64,000 nt of DNA from Gemmiger gallinarum. GTDB lineage: Bacteria; Bacillota; Clostridia; Oscillospirales; Ruminococcaceae. The stretch lies in NCBI RefSeq assembly GCF_014982805.1, contig NZ_JADCKC010000003.1, positions 248,001 to 312,000 on the forward strand, in the 5' to 3' direction. Shown here piece by piece: positions 46,165 to 57,869 of the stretch. The position numbers and the translations under genes are program-made. The notes beneath the pieces were generated by a model that saw only the letters and a list, made by a program, of their open reading frames with translations, was not told the origin of the DNA and made no database searches. How positions within the stretch are numbered: the first letter of the stretch is position 1; each line of letters opens with the position of its first letter.

Positions 46165-46197
46165 AGGCGCCCGATGGATTTTCTCCATCGGGCGCCT
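46165..46197. terminator. Terminator between convergent genes
   Basis: AGGCGCCCGATGGA (46165-46178) pairs with TCCATCGGGCGCCT (46184-46197). A T-rich tract follows on plus and a shorter one on minus. Confidence 0.75.
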
Positions 46198-46220
46198 GTT
46201 CTTTTCTCTTGGGTTGCCCC

Positions 46221-48068
46221 TTATTTCTTTTTGTTATGATGATAGGTTCTGCGCCTGGCGGGTTTCTCCTCCATGCGGCGGCGGATCATCACCACCGCCA
46301 CCACGGCAGCACCGGCCACCAGCACGCCGATGCCCACATACAGCGGCAGGCTGCTGGAAAGTTCCTGCACTTCCTCCGCCTGTTGCTGCTCCTCCGGGGA
46401 GAGGGTGGGTTCCGGCGTGGGCGAGGGGGTGGGCGTGGGCGTCATGGTGGGGGCGGGCGTCACACCGATGATGGTGCCTGCGGTAGGGTCGTCCACCGGG
46501 GCCGGGGTGCGGGCCGGGGCGGGGGTGGGCGTGGCCGACGAAGCCGCCGGGGTAGGCGTGGGCGTCGGGGTGGCTTCGGCTTCCGGTTCAGGTGTTCCCA
46601 CCGCGGTGGTGGACTGCATCTGCGGCGTGGGGGTGGGCGTGGGCGTCGGCGTCGCCGTAGGCAGCGGCCCGGTCACAGTGCCCTCCGGCAGAGCGCCGAT
46701 GGATACCTCCATGCCGCCCTGCGCGGCAAACCCGGTGATGCTGCTGACAAACCATGCTGTCCCTCCCTGCACCAGCTGAATGGTGTGGGAGCCGGGCGTC
46801 AGACCCTCAACAGTCAGAACCCCCTTGTCGTCGATCCTGCCCTGCATTTCCACACCGTCCACATAGACGATCACGGTGCAGTTGGTCACTGCGCCGTCAG
46901 TCTTGAGGGTCACGGTGTAGGTATCCGCCGTTACCGGCAGGATGCGTCCCGTAGTGCCCTGGCGCGCCAGCAGCAGGGTCAGCGTATCGGCATCACAGTT
47001 TTTGGGCAGATCGAGGAGAGCGGTATGCAGGGCAGGCGCTTCCACCGTCTGGACAGTGTCCTCCCCGGCGCCGTTCAGCGGCGCGACTCCACCCTCCGGC
47101 TGGGCGAAATAGTCGGTATAGCCGGCCGCGCTGTCCAGACCGTAGGCCGTCAGCAGATCGGAAGGCAATACCAGCGCCAGCCGGGTGGAAGTGCCGTGCA
47201 GGTCGATCTCGGTCTCCCCGCTCAGCCCGGCCAGCCAGGCCTGTTTGACCTGAAAGTCTCCGTCCGTTTTCTGGTAGGTGAAGCGCAGGCCGCTGACCTG
47301 GAAAAAGGCGCCGTAGTTTTCATCCTGAGCCGAGAACATTCCCCTGAGCGCTGCATTGAGCACATCGTTGAGCTTGTCCCCCGTGATGACCACCAGGGAC
47401 AGGGGGGAATCCTCCACATACTCGGCAATGTTGTTTTCATCCAGGGTCGTTCCCGCCGGGGCGGTCTTGAGCAGGCGTCCGCCGTTCACCATGGAAATCA
47501 GCGGCAGGCTGTACAGGTCGGTATTCTCCTGCCAGACAAGGCTGGACGCCGCCGCGTAGGACATGGCGTCGGCCAGCAGGCTGCCGAAGTTGGTTTCCTC
47601 CCGGCTGGAGACCTGCACCGTGGCGCCGTCCGCATCCACTGTCGCCCACAGAGGGCTGTTCAGCGTGAGGGAACGGGCCGCGTCGGGATTGCCCGCCGGG
47701 TATCTTCCCTTGGGAGAGACTGCGCCGATCATCCAGTCAGCAGGCCAGCTGTCGGCCCCCAGCGTCACAGTCCGGTCGGCATCCTCCGGGGTGGCCTGCT
47801 CGGCAGTAGCCTGTTCCGCCGTCGCCTGTTCCTTTGTGGCGGCCTCCTCGGCGGCAGCGGTTTCGGCAGTGTCTTCCTCCTCCTCTTCCCCCGTGAAGAA
47901 CCGCAGCAGGTCTCCCAGGATGGGGACCTCCATCAGGGTATCCATCACGCTTCCCGCAGGCTGGACCGCAGCCGTGGAAAAGGCTTCGGCAGATACGGGG
48001 GCCGTCACCGCGGCGGCAAAACAGACTGCCAGCCCAAGGCTGAGCAGACGGGTGGGAATTCCTTTCAT
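46221..48068 (-). CDS. Surface protein with a lone 5'-nucleotidase C-terminal domain
   Basis: The 615-residue protein has a signal peptide (MKGIPTRLLSLGLAVCFAAA; cleavage near APVSAEA), an acidic Glu/Ala/Thr stretch with ATAEQ repeats (70-105), and a 5'-nucleotidase C-terminal domain (about 155-360; NFGSLLADAM, VNGGRL, GDKLNDVLNAAL, FFQVSGLRF). A small beta domain with TYTVTLKTDGAV follows, then (Thr-Pro)n linkers (about 470-570), a membrane helix (SLPLYVGIGVLVAGAAVVAVVMI) and a basic cytoplasmic tail. The metallophosphatase domain that should carry the active site is absent, so it probably binds rather than cleaves its ligand. The start at 48068 follows AAGGAGGG by 6 bases. Confidence 0.8.
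   Translation of the reverse strand: MKGIPTRLLSLGLAVCFAAAVTAPVSAEAFSTAAVQPAGSVMDTLMEVPILGDLLRFFTGEEEEEDTAETAAAEEAATKEQATAEQATAEQATPEDADRTVTLGADSWPADWMIGAVSPKGRYPAGNPDAARSLTLNSPLWATVDADGATVQVSSREETNFGSLLADAMSYAAASSLVWQENTDLYSLPLISMVNGGRLLKTAPAGTTLDENNIAEYVEDSPLSLVVITGDKLNDVLNAALRGMFSAQDENYGAFFQVSGLRFTYQKTDGDFQVKQAWLAGLSGETEIDLHGTSTRLALVLPSDLLTAYGLDSAAGYTDYFAQPEGGVAPLNGAGEDTVQTVEAPALHTALLDLPKNCDADTLTLLLARQGTTGRILPVTADTYTVTLKTDGAVTNCTVIVYVDGVEMQGRIDDKGVLTVEGLTPGSHTIQLVQGGTAWFVSSITGFAAQGGMEVSIGALPEGTVTGPLPTATPTPTPTPTPQMQSTTAVGTPEPEAEATPTPTPTPAASSATPTPAPARTPAPVDDPTAGTIIGVTPAPTMTPTPTPSPTPEPTLSPEEQQQAEEVQELSSSLPLYVGIGVLVAGAAVVAVVMIRRRMEEKPARRRTYHHNKKK
46405..46665 (-). repeat. Interrupted Thr-Pro-coding minisatellite
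   Basis: Blocks of GGGGTGGGCGTGGGCGTC-type units code Thr-Pro runs in the surface protein, interrupted by unique linker sequence near 46445-46510 and 46575-46625. Confidence 0.7.
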
Positions 48069-48136
48069 CACAGTCCCTCCTTTTCGGCGGGCAGGCACCG
48101 GCCTGTCCGCATTTCTGAATCTTTTTATATTCCATA

Positions 48137-48174
48137 ACGGGAAAGGCCGGGGCTGACGCCCCGGCCTTTCCCGT
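48137..48174 (-). terminator. 17-base perfect stem after the lipoprotein gene
   Basis: ACGGGAAAGGCCGGGGC (48137-48153) pairs perfectly with 48158-48174 across a 4-base loop. No T-run follows, so termination strength is uncertain. Confidence 0.45.
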
Positions 48175-48261
48175 ATATGCGGGCCGCAAGGGTGCCGCGG
48201 CGGCAGCCGCAGGCGTCTTTACGGCCCCGCATGGTTTCCGTTACAAATGCTGATGCAGCAA

Positions 48262-49407
48262 TCAGACGCTGCGCTTGATGTTGGATGCCTTGTAGGTGTT
48301 CATGGCGCTCTCATTGAGGTTGTGCTCCATGGCGGCACCCTCGGCATACAGCTCGTTAGTAAAGTCTTCGCCCTTCAGCTCGCTGAGCAGGTCGTACTGG
48401 GTCTGGAAGTTGGAGACGGTGCCCTGCTCCAGCGGGTTTACCTTGCGCACCAGCACGATGGCGGTGCCCAGGTTCACCTTGACCCACCCGCCGTAGCCGG
48501 CAGCGTCCACCGCATCGGTCAGCATGTTGCCGCCGTTGCCGTCATCATAGCTGGACAGCGAAGAGGGCGTATACAACTGGGAGCCGCAGTAGTAAACCGA
48601 CTGGGACTTGTCAAAATCGGTGGAGCCCAGAATCTCCATGGCCTGAGGCACATACTCCAGTGCCGCCTGATACATAATCATATAAGCGCTGGTGGAATCC
48701 ATGCTGGCAGGAGCATTGGTCTTGAGGTAAGCCAGACAGTCATCCGCAAGGGTGTCGATGGCAGCGGCCTGCTCGCTGGAAGCAAAGGTGTAAGTGCTGG
48801 TATCCATCAGCGGCAGGTAGACGCTGTCGATGTAGCGGCAGTCATTTTTCAGGAATTCCTCATACTCAGCCTCGGTGACCGGCTGCTGGCCGTTCTCGCC
48901 GTACATGTACTCCAGGCAGGCCTGGGCTTTCTGACCATTCAGCAGGTAAGCCTCCAGTGTGTCCTTGGAGATGCCGTTTGCCTCATAAACGTCGCCGTTG
49001 GACTCCCACATGGAATCGGCATTCTCCGCAGCCTCAGAGGTGGCGGCGTCCTCCAGGGTGGCGCCCAGCTCATCAAACATGGTCTCCACCGCAGCATAGT
49101 ACTCGATGGCACGCTGGGTCAGGCGGGAGATGTAGTCAGCGCCGTCGGTGGTGACTTCCTCATCGCCGATGGTTCCGGTCACACTGGCCTTGAGCACGGC
49201 GGAAACGTCGTTGGCCGTCTCACCGGTGGCCAGGTCGGCGTTGGAAGCTGCGGTGCTGTAGGCATTGTACTGGGCCAGCAGGTAGATGCCCGCCGGGATC
49301 TCAACGCCGCCGATGCTGCCGACGGTGGCCGGGGTGGTGATGTTACAGCCCGCGACGCCCAGCAGCATGGCCAGCGCCAGACCCAGGCTGATGAATTTCT
49401 TCTTCAT
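48262..49407 (-). CDS. Lipoprotein resembling PrsA/SurA-type foldases, function uncertain
   Basis: The 381-residue lipoprotein has a signal ending in the lipobox GVAGC (Cys near residue 21). The mature part is acidic and mostly helical: GGVEIPAGIYLLAQYNAY at the start, TEAEYEEFLKNDCRYIDSVYLPL in the middle and ILVRKVNPLEQG near the C-terminus. This layout resembles the N-terminal helices and tail of PrsA/SurA-like peptidyl-prolyl isomerases, but no clear rotamase signature is visible, so foldase function is a guess. It has its own consensus promoter and no close partner. Confidence 0.7.
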   Translation of the reverse strand: MKKKFISLGLALAMLLGVAGCNITTPATVGSIGGVEIPAGIYLLAQYNAYSTAASNADLATGETANDVSAVLKASVTGTIGDEEVTTDGADYISRLTQRAIEYYAAVETMFDELGATLEDAATSEAAENADSMWESNGDVYEANGISKDTLEAYLLNGQKAQACLEYMYGENGQQPVTEAEYEEFLKNDCRYIDSVYLPLMDTSTYTFASSEQAAAIDTLADDCLAYLKTNAPASMDSTSAYMIMYQAALEYVPQAMEILGSTDFDKSQSVYYCGSQLYTPSSLSSYDDGNGGNMLTDAVDAAGYGGWVKVNLGTAIVLVRKVNPLEQGTVSNFQTQYDLLSELKGEDFTNELYAEGAAMEHNLNESAMNTYKASNIKRSV

Positions 49408-49464
49408 GGGTATGGGTTCTCTCCTTTATATAGCTTTCGATGCGAAAACGCATGATATAAAGCC

Positions 49465-49493
49465 ATTATAGCTTTTTTGCCCTGTTATTTCAA
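49465..49493 (-). promoter_or_regulatory. Promoter of the lipoprotein gene
   Basis: TTGAAA (complement of 49488-49493), 17 bases, TATAAT (complement of 49465-49470). A small TGCG-AAAA-CGCA hairpin lies in the leader. Confidence 0.8.
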
Positions 49494-49498
49494 GCCAA

Positions 49499-49536
49499 AG
49501 GCCCTGCCGGGATGTGTAAATTGTGTGGCAGGCCCT
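49499..49536 (-). terminator. Terminator after mfd
   Basis: AGGGCCTGCC/GGCAGGCCCT-type stem (49499-49508 with 49527-49536), followed on minus by TTTGGCTTG. Confidence 0.6.
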
Positions 49537-49543
49537 CCTGTTT

Positions 49544-52500
49544 TCAGGCGCCCTCCCCTTTGGCACCGGGCAGCAGCGCCACCGCATCCCGCAGAATGAC
49601 CACCGGGTCCTCCCCTTTGGCCACGTGCAGCATGATGCAGGGTCGGCCCAGGCCGTTATACAGTACCCGGCCGGGCATGTTCTCGGACAGAGCGCCCAAC
49701 TGCTTGGGTCCGATGACATCGGAGTAAAGGAGCAGCTTGTCGCCCTTCTGGGCGATTTCGGCCACCCCTGCCCGGGCCGCTGTGACCCGGATGAGGGAGA
49801 TGTCCACCAGGCCCTGCACGCTGCGGGGCGGATCGCCGTAACGGTCGATGAGCTCATCCAGCACATCGGTGGCGTCGTCTGCGGTCTGGATGGCGGCAAT
49901 GCGCTTGTAGGCCTCGATGCGGCCCGCTGCGTCGGGAATATAGCGCTCGGGCAGGTAGGCGTCCGCCGTAATGTCGATGAGGCAGTCGCTCTTGTCGGGG
50001 GCAGGCGGTTCGCCCTTGGCCGCCGCAATGGCCTGGCCCAGCATCTTGACGTAGAGCTCATAGCCCACCGCCTCCATGTGGCCGTGCTGGCTGTGGCCCA
50101 GCAGATTGCCTGCACCCCGGATCTGCAGGTCCCGCATGGCGATGCGGAAACCGGAGCCAAAGGCCGTGAACTCCCGGATGGCGGACAGGCGCTTGGAGGC
50201 AATCTCCGTCAGCACCTTGTCCCGCTGGAAGGTAAAGTAGGCGTAGGCCTTGCGGCTGGAACGCCCCACCCGGCCGCGGATCTGGTAGAGCTGGGACAGA
50301 CCCATGCGGTCGGCGTTTTCAATGATCAGCGTATTGCAGTTGCGCACGTCCACGCCGGTCTCGATGAGGGTGGTGCAGACCAGCACGTCGATCTCGGCGT
50401 CCAGCAGCTGCTGCCACACCGAAGAGATCTGCTCCTCCGTCATCTTGCCGTGGGCGATGCCCACCCGGGCGCCTGGGGCCATTTTGCCCACGCGGGCGGC
50501 GCACTCCTCGATGGTCTCCACCCGGTTGTGCAGATAGTAGACCTGCCCGCCACGGGCCAGCTCCTTCTTGATGGCCTCCCCGATGATACCCTCGTCATAT
50601 TCCATAACGTAGGTCTCCACCGGGCGGCGCTCGGTGGGGGGCATCTCGATGGTGGACATGTCCCGGATGCCGGACAGCGCCATATTGAGGGTGCGGGGAA
50701 TGGGGGTGGCCGACAGGGTCAGCATATCCACCCCGATGAAGTTCTCCTTGAGTTTTTCCTTGTGCTTGACGCCGAAGCGCTGTTCCTCGTCAATGATGAC
50801 CAGGCCCAGGTCCTTGAACTTGACATCGCTGGAGAGCAGGCGGTGGGTGCCCACCACAATGTCCACCGTGCCGTCCTTCAGGCCGCGGATGGTCTCCTTC
50901 TGCTCCTTGGCGCTGCGGTAGCGGCTGAGCAGGCCGATGCGGATGGGAAACGCCTCCATGCGGGAAATGGCGGTATTGAAATGCTGCCAGGCCAGAATGG
51001 TGGTGGGGGCCAGAATGGCGCACTGCTTGCCCCCCATGACGCACTTGAAGGCCGCCCGCAGGGCCACCTCGGTCTTGCCCACGCCCACGTCGCCGCAGAG
51101 CAGCCGGTCCATGGGCCATTGCTGTTCCATGTCGTGCTTGATATCGGCGGTGCAGGTCAGCTGGTCGGGGGTCTCCTCATAGGCAAAGCGCTGCTCGAAC
51201 TCGGTCTGCCAGGTGTCGTCGGGGGGGAAGGCATAGCCCTTGGCCTGACGCCGCCGGGCATAGAGCTCGATAAGCTCTTTTGCCATCTGCTCGGTGGCGG
51301 CCCGGACCTTTTTGCGGGTCTTGGTCCACTCGGCGCCGCCCAGACGGCTGAGCTTGACCTTCTCGCTGTCACCGGGAGCGGTGTAGCGGGAGAGCAGGTC
51401 CAGCTGGGTGACCGGCACATAGAGCACGTCCTTCTTGTCGTACTCGATGCGCAGGTAGTCCTTGGTAACGCCCTGCACCTCCATGCGGCGGATACCCGCG
51501 TAGCGCCCGATGCCGTGGTTCTGGTGGACCACCAGATCCCCGGGGGTGATGTCGGTCAGGCTGGCCAGGGCGTCCCGGCTTTTGCGCGCCTTCTTCTGCT
51601 TGGAGGCAGACGACTCCCCGAAGGCCCGCCCGGTGATGACAGCATACTTGGCAAAGGGATACTCGCAGCCGGAGGAGAGATGCCCCGGCAGCACCTGCAC
51701 CAGCCCCGGCACCGGCGTGGCGTCGGGGGACTCGGTGGTGTTGAGGCCCCGGTCCCGCAGGTCCCGGGCCAGGCCTTTGGCAGCGCGCTCGGTGCCGGCC
51801 AGCACAGTGACCGCGTAGCCCTGGCGGCACAGCGGCCCCAGGTCATCGTCGGCCAGGGAGGCCACCTCCCCGCTCCAGGCGGGCAGGGTGTGGGCGGGAG
51901 CGTTGATGATCTCCTTGAGGCGGATATCCGGCATACTGCGGGCAAAATTTTCCGCGCAGAGAGTGGGATAGTGTTCCGCCTGGGCCCAGAGCCAGGCCGG
52001 TTCGGCATAGAGCACATCCAGCCCGTCGCAGAGGACGCCGTCCTCGTACAGGCTCTTGGTCTCCTCCTCCCGGCGGAACTGGTTGGCCCGCTCCGCCTCA
52101 TGGAGGGAGGCGGGCTCCTCCAGGATCAGGATGGGCTGGTCAAAATAGTCCAGCAGGGTGGCGGGCTCGGGGTAGCGGATGCCCAGGTATTTGTCCATGG
52201 CTTCGGGCAGGGCACCGCCGTCCATCATGGCCAGATCCTGCTCCATGCAGGCGGCCATGGCGGTCTTTTTTTTGCCCCGGCGGTGGGACAGCGCCTTGCG
52301 CAGCAGCGCCGCCGCGTCGGCGGGCGCGCCGAACAGCACCTCCCGGGCCGGGCTGAGGTAGAGCTTTTCCAGGCTGTCCTCCCGGCGCTGGGTGGCCAGG
52401 TCAAAGCTGTGCAGGCTGTCGATCTCGTCGTCCCAGTACTCGATGCGGGCGGGGGCTTTCATGTCGGGGGCGAAGATGTCCACAATATCGCCGCGCACCG

Positions 52501-53008
52501 AAAACTGACCCGGGCCGTCCACCCGGTCCCGCCGGGTATAGCCCGCCCCGTACAGGGCAGCGGTCAGCTCCTCCCGGGGCAGGACATCCCCAGGGCGGAT
52601 GGTGCGGGTGTTGGCGCAGAATTCCGCCCGGGGCATGGTGTACTGGGTCAGGCCCTCGCAGGGGACGCAGACCGCAGCCAGCCGTCCCCCCACCAGGTCG
52701 CCCAATACGCCCAGACGGCGGTACTCGTACTCCCGGGCCGTGCTCTCGATGGGCCGCAGGACGTAGTCCCGGGCCGGAAACACCGCCGCCGCAATACCCA
52801 GCGTGTTCAGGTCGGCGGCAAATCGGGTGGCTTCCGCCTCGCCGGGGGTGACGATGCAGAGGGGACGGTTCAGCGCCTTCTGCAGGGCCGCGTACATCTG
52901 GGCACGTCCGGCGCCGGGCAGCCCGAAGAGGGCCGCCGCACCGGGAGTCCCCAGCGCGCCGGCCAGACGTTGGTATTCACTTGTGGTGCCAAAGAGTTGC
53001 GAGAACAT
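49544..53008 (-). CDS. mfd: Transcription-repair coupling factor Mfd
   Basis: The 1,154-residue translocase removes stalled RNA polymerase and recruits UvrA. Domains in order: UvrB-like N-terminal part (about 1-340), RNA-polymerase interaction domain (HQNHGIGRYAGI near 485), helicase motor with Walker A GDVGVGKTEVA near 637 and a DEEQ box followed by RFG, second motor lobe (RIGLSQLYQIRGRVGRS-type region), and the C-terminal TRCF domain. It is full length. AAGGGAG precedes the start. It is last of glmU-like/yccF/pth/mfd, 39 bases after pth. Confidence 0.98.
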   Translation of the reverse strand: MFSQLFGTTSEYQRLAGALGTPGAAALFGLPGAGRAQMYAALQKALNRPLCIVTPGEAEATRFAADLNTLGIAAAVFPARDYVLRPIESTAREYEYRRLGVLGDLVGGRLAAVCVPCEGLTQYTMPRAEFCANTRTIRPGDVLPREELTAALYGAGYTRRDRVDGPGQFSVRGDIVDIFAPDMKAPARIEYWDDEIDSLHSFDLATQRREDSLEKLYLSPAREVLFGAPADAAALLRKALSHRRGKKKTAMAACMEQDLAMMDGGALPEAMDKYLGIRYPEPATLLDYFDQPILILEEPASLHEAERANQFRREEETKSLYEDGVLCDGLDVLYAEPAWLWAQAEHYPTLCAENFARSMPDIRLKEIINAPAHTLPAWSGEVASLADDDLGPLCRQGYAVTVLAGTERAAKGLARDLRDRGLNTTESPDATPVPGLVQVLPGHLSSGCEYPFAKYAVITGRAFGESSASKQKKARKSRDALASLTDITPGDLVVHQNHGIGRYAGIRRMEVQGVTKDYLRIEYDKKDVLYVPVTQLDLLSRYTAPGDSEKVKLSRLGGAEWTKTRKKVRAATEQMAKELIELYARRRQAKGYAFPPDDTWQTEFEQRFAYEETPDQLTCTADIKHDMEQQWPMDRLLCGDVGVGKTEVALRAAFKCVMGGKQCAILAPTTILAWQHFNTAISRMEAFPIRIGLLSRYRSAKEQKETIRGLKDGTVDIVVGTHRLLSSDVKFKDLGLVIIDEEQRFGVKHKEKLKENFIGVDMLTLSATPIPRTLNMALSGIRDMSTIEMPPTERRPVETYVMEYDEGIIGEAIKKELARGGQVYYLHNRVETIEECAARVGKMAPGARVGIAHGKMTEEQISSVWQQLLDAEIDVLVCTTLIETGVDVRNCNTLIIENADRMGLSQLYQIRGRVGRSSRKAYAYFTFQRDKVLTEIASKRLSAIREFTAFGSGFRIAMRDLQIRGAGNLLGHSQHGHMEAVGYELYVKMLGQAIAAAKGEPPAPDKSDCLIDITADAYLPERYIPDAAGRIEAYKRIAAIQTADDATDVLDELIDRYGDPPRSVQGLVDISLIRVTAARAGVAEIAQKGDKLLLYSDVIGPKQLGALSENMPGRVLYNGLGRPCIMLHVAKGEDPVVILRDAVALLPGAKGEGA

Positions 53009-53047
53009 GATGCTCCCTTTCCGGGAATTGCGGCTCCCGTATCCGTC

Positions 53048-53641
53048 TCAGTGGTTGTACTTGTTCTGGGCCTCCGCCAGCTTGCCGTCCATGAGCAGGC
53101 GGCAGGCGCCCTCAATATCGGGCAGGCGGTCGGCGATGGCCTTGGCGTCCTCGGGCGGGAACTTGCCCAGCACCCATGCCGCCAGGTCGTACTGGGGGTT
53201 AGGTTTCTCCCCTACCCCGATGCGCACCCGGTAAAAGCCGTCGGTGCCCAGGGAGGCAATAATGCTTTTGAGGCCGTTGTGTCCCCCCGCCGAGCCGGAA
53301 GGCCGAATGCGGACGTGGGCAGGCTTCTGGGCGATGTCGTCGCACAGGACGATGACGTGGTCGGGTTTGATCTTGTAGAAATTAGCCGTCGGGGCAATGC
53401 TCTGGCCCGAGAGGTTCATATAGGTCAGGGGCTTGAGCAGGACCACCTTGTGGCCATCGATCTCTGCAATGCCGTAGAGGCCCTGCCACTTGGACTTGGT
53501 CACGCTCACATTCCAGCGCCGGGCCAGGTAGTCCAGAGCCACAAAGCCGGTGTTGTGGCGGGTGCCGTCATATTTGGGTTCGGGGTTGCCCAGACCGGCA
53601 ATGAGCCAGTCCGCCCCCGATGTGCTGCTGAAAAATGACAT
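53048..53641 (-). CDS. pth: Peptidyl-tRNA hydrolase
   Basis: The 197-residue enzyme recycles peptidyl-tRNA. The catalytic His29 lies in TRHNTGF. Other family blocks are KPLTYMNLSGQS near 70-81, LCDDIA near 99-104 and GSAGGHNGLKSI near 115-126. The ATG at 53641 gives the normal length; AAGGAG is 14 bases away, rather distant. The pth-mfd order is the common Firmicutes arrangement. Confidence 0.97.
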   Translation of the reverse strand: MSFFSSTSGADWLIAGLGNPEPKYDGTRHNTGFVALDYLARRWNVSVTKSKWQGLYGIAEIDGHKVVLLKPLTYMNLSGQSIAPTANFYKIKPDHVIVLCDDIAQKPAHVRIRPSGSAGGHNGLKSIIASLGTDGFYRVRIGVGEKPNPQYDLAAWVLGKFPPEDAKAIADRLPDIEGACRLLMDGKLAEAQNKYNH

Positions 53642-53682
53642 AAAACTGCGGGATTCTCCTTTTGGATATGATAAAGCCGTGT

Positions 53683-54051
53683 TCAGTAAGCTTCCACCAC
53701 CCGGCTGCCGAAAGGCGTCAGCGCCAGACGGGCGATCTTGAAAAACTGCCGTCCGAAGGGAATGCCGATGATGGTGATGCAAAGCACACAGCCCCACAGG
53801 GCGTGAGCCACCGCCAAAGGCAAACCGGTAACGAGCAGCCAGATGATGTTGAGCAGCAGCGAGCCGGCCCCTCCGCCATACACCACTTCCTTGCCGAAGG
53901 GAAACAGGCTGAGGGAAGCAAACTTGAAGCACTGCAGCCCCACCGGGATGCCCACAATGGTGATGCACCACAAAAGCCCTGCAAAAAACCAGCTCAGCGC
54001 GCTGACCAGGCCTCCCAGCAGGCACCATAAAATATTGCCGATCAGATTCAT
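53683..54051 (-). CDS. YccF-domain membrane protein
   Basis: The 122-residue protein consists of two copies of a ~50-residue unit, each a hydrophobic helical segment ending in a GIP-containing turn (CITIVGIPVGLQCFKFASLSLFPFG and CITIIGIPFGRQFFKIARLALTPFG), typical of the YccF family. Function unknown. AAAGGAA lies 7 bases upstream of the ATG at 54051. Gaps of about 40 bases to both neighbours suggest one operon with pth and mfd. Confidence 0.88.
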   Translation of the reverse strand: MNLIGNILWCLLGGLVSALSWFFAGLLWCITIVGIPVGLQCFKFASLSLFPFGKEVVYGGGAGSLLLNIIWLLVTGLPLAVAHALWGCVLCITIIGIPFGRQFFKIARLALTPFGSRVVEAY

Positions 54052-54094
54052 CGGGATTCCTTTCTTTTTATACAGTATCCGGCCGGGGCAAGGC

Positions 54095-54832
54095 TCAGCC
54101 CTTCTTTTCGGCCTCCAGCTTCTGCTTTTTGGCGATGTACTTCTGGAGCTTTTTCTCGCCCCAGCCTTCGATGGCGGCCTGCTTGCCCCGCTCGATGCCC
54201 AGCGCGCCGGCGGGCACATCATGGCCGATGGTGGAGCCGGCGGCGGTGTAGGCGTGGTCCCCGACCTTGACCGGGGCCACCAGGTTGGTGTTGCAGCCGA
54301 TGAAGGCATAGTCGCCGATGGTGGTGCGGAACTTGCCCTCGCCGTCGTAGTTGCAGGTGACGGTACCGCATCCGAAGTTGCAGTACTTGCCCACGTCGGC
54401 ATCGCCGATGTAGGTCAGGTGGCTGACGGTGTTGCCCTCGGCAAAATTGACGTTCTTGGTTTCCACGTAGGCCCCCAGGTGAACGCCCTCCTGGGTGACG
54501 GTGCCGGGCCGCACATGGGTGAAGGGTCCGATGCGGTTGTTTTTGCCCAGGCAGCTGTCATAGCACTGGCTGGCGTTGACGGTGGAGCCCTCCCCCACCG
54601 TGGTATTTTCCAGCAGAGTGTTGGGGCCGATGACGCAGCCCGCGGCAATCCTGGTCTTGCCCCGCAGGATGCACCCGGGCAGGATCACCGCACCGGGGGC
54701 GATCTCCACCTCGGGATCAATGTAAACGTCACGGCTGACAAACTCCACACCGTTGTCCAGGTGTTTTTCAAAGGTTTCGGCATATTGGCGCTGTGCCGCT
54801 TCAAAGCGCTGGCGAGCAGTCATGTTTTCCAT
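54095..54832 (-). CDS. Left-handed beta-helix acyltransferase, GlmU C-terminal-like, without uridyltransferase domain
   Basis: The 245-residue hexapeptide-repeat protein matches the acetyltransferase half of GlmU: DPEVEIAPGAVILPGCILRG, RIGPFTHVRPGT, SHLTYIGDADVG with the catalytic His, TCNYDGEGKFRTTIGD and NLVAPVKVG. GlmU is normally ~455 residues with an N-terminal pyrophosphorylase domain; that domain is missing and a short helical N-terminus (1-30) replaces it. It probably acetylates glucosamine-1-phosphate, with UDP transfer done by a separate protein. A second in-frame ATG (54823) is better spaced from AAGG. Confidence 0.85.
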   Translation of the reverse strand: MENMTARQRFEAAQRQYAETFEKHLDNGVEFVSRDVYIDPEVEIAPGAVILPGCILRGKTRIAAGCVIGPNTLLENTTVGEGSTVNASQCYDSCLGKNNRIGPFTHVRPGTVTQEGVHLGAYVETKNVNFAEGNTVSHLTYIGDADVGKYCNFGCGTVTCNYDGEGKFRTTIGDYAFIGCNTNLVAPVKVGDHAYTAAGSTIGHDVPAGALGIERGKQAAIEGWGEKKLQKYIAKKQKLEAEKKG

Positions 54833-55202
54833 ACCTTATTATAGCCTCCCTGCCCTTGCGGGCGTTTCGGGGCTGCCCGGCGGGCAGCCTTGTACCGTGC
54901 GTATTATAGCAGATTTCCATGGCAAACAAAAGCAGGGTGTGCCGCTTTTTGCGGCACACCTTCCCGGCCAATGTTATGAACTCAACTTTATACCCATTAT
55001 AATTTTAGCATTTTTTATGCAAATTGCAAGCCTGACGCTGTAAAAAATCGGCACTTTTTGGTCAAATCATTGCTCATTTTTTTAACAATATGCTGGAAAT
55101 TCTTGCAAGAGTCTGTTATAATGGATTCTGCCGAACATGTAACTATGCGACGCGGGTGTGCACGGCACACCGGGAAGAAACCGTATTTGTATGGAGGTAA
55201 CT
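54833..55202. other. Divergent intergenic region between the GlmU-like gene and ppdK
   Basis: It carries divergent promoters. For the minus gene: TATAAT (complement of 54903-54908) with a weak TTTTGT 17 bases upstream, and a leader hairpin GGCTGCCC/GGGCAGCC (54871-54889). A second hairpin, GGTGTGCCGC/GCGGCACACC near 54936-54960, has no firm T-run. Around 54970-55100 the DNA is very AT-rich. No gene seen. Confidence 0.6.
55094..55122 (+). promoter_or_regulatory. Promoter of ppdK
   Basis: TATAAT (55117-55122) preceded by TGT (extended -10); weak TGGAAA 17 bases upstream. The upstream AT-rich stretch could act as an UP element. Confidence 0.65.

Positions 55203-57869
<2,667 letters not shown>

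Noticed and set aside
49523-53638. Very long plus-strand frame opposite mfd and pth
   Set aside because: Mirrors the mfd codon pattern (Gly/Val/Leu/His-rich); no start signals or motifs, while mfd is unmistakable on the other strand.
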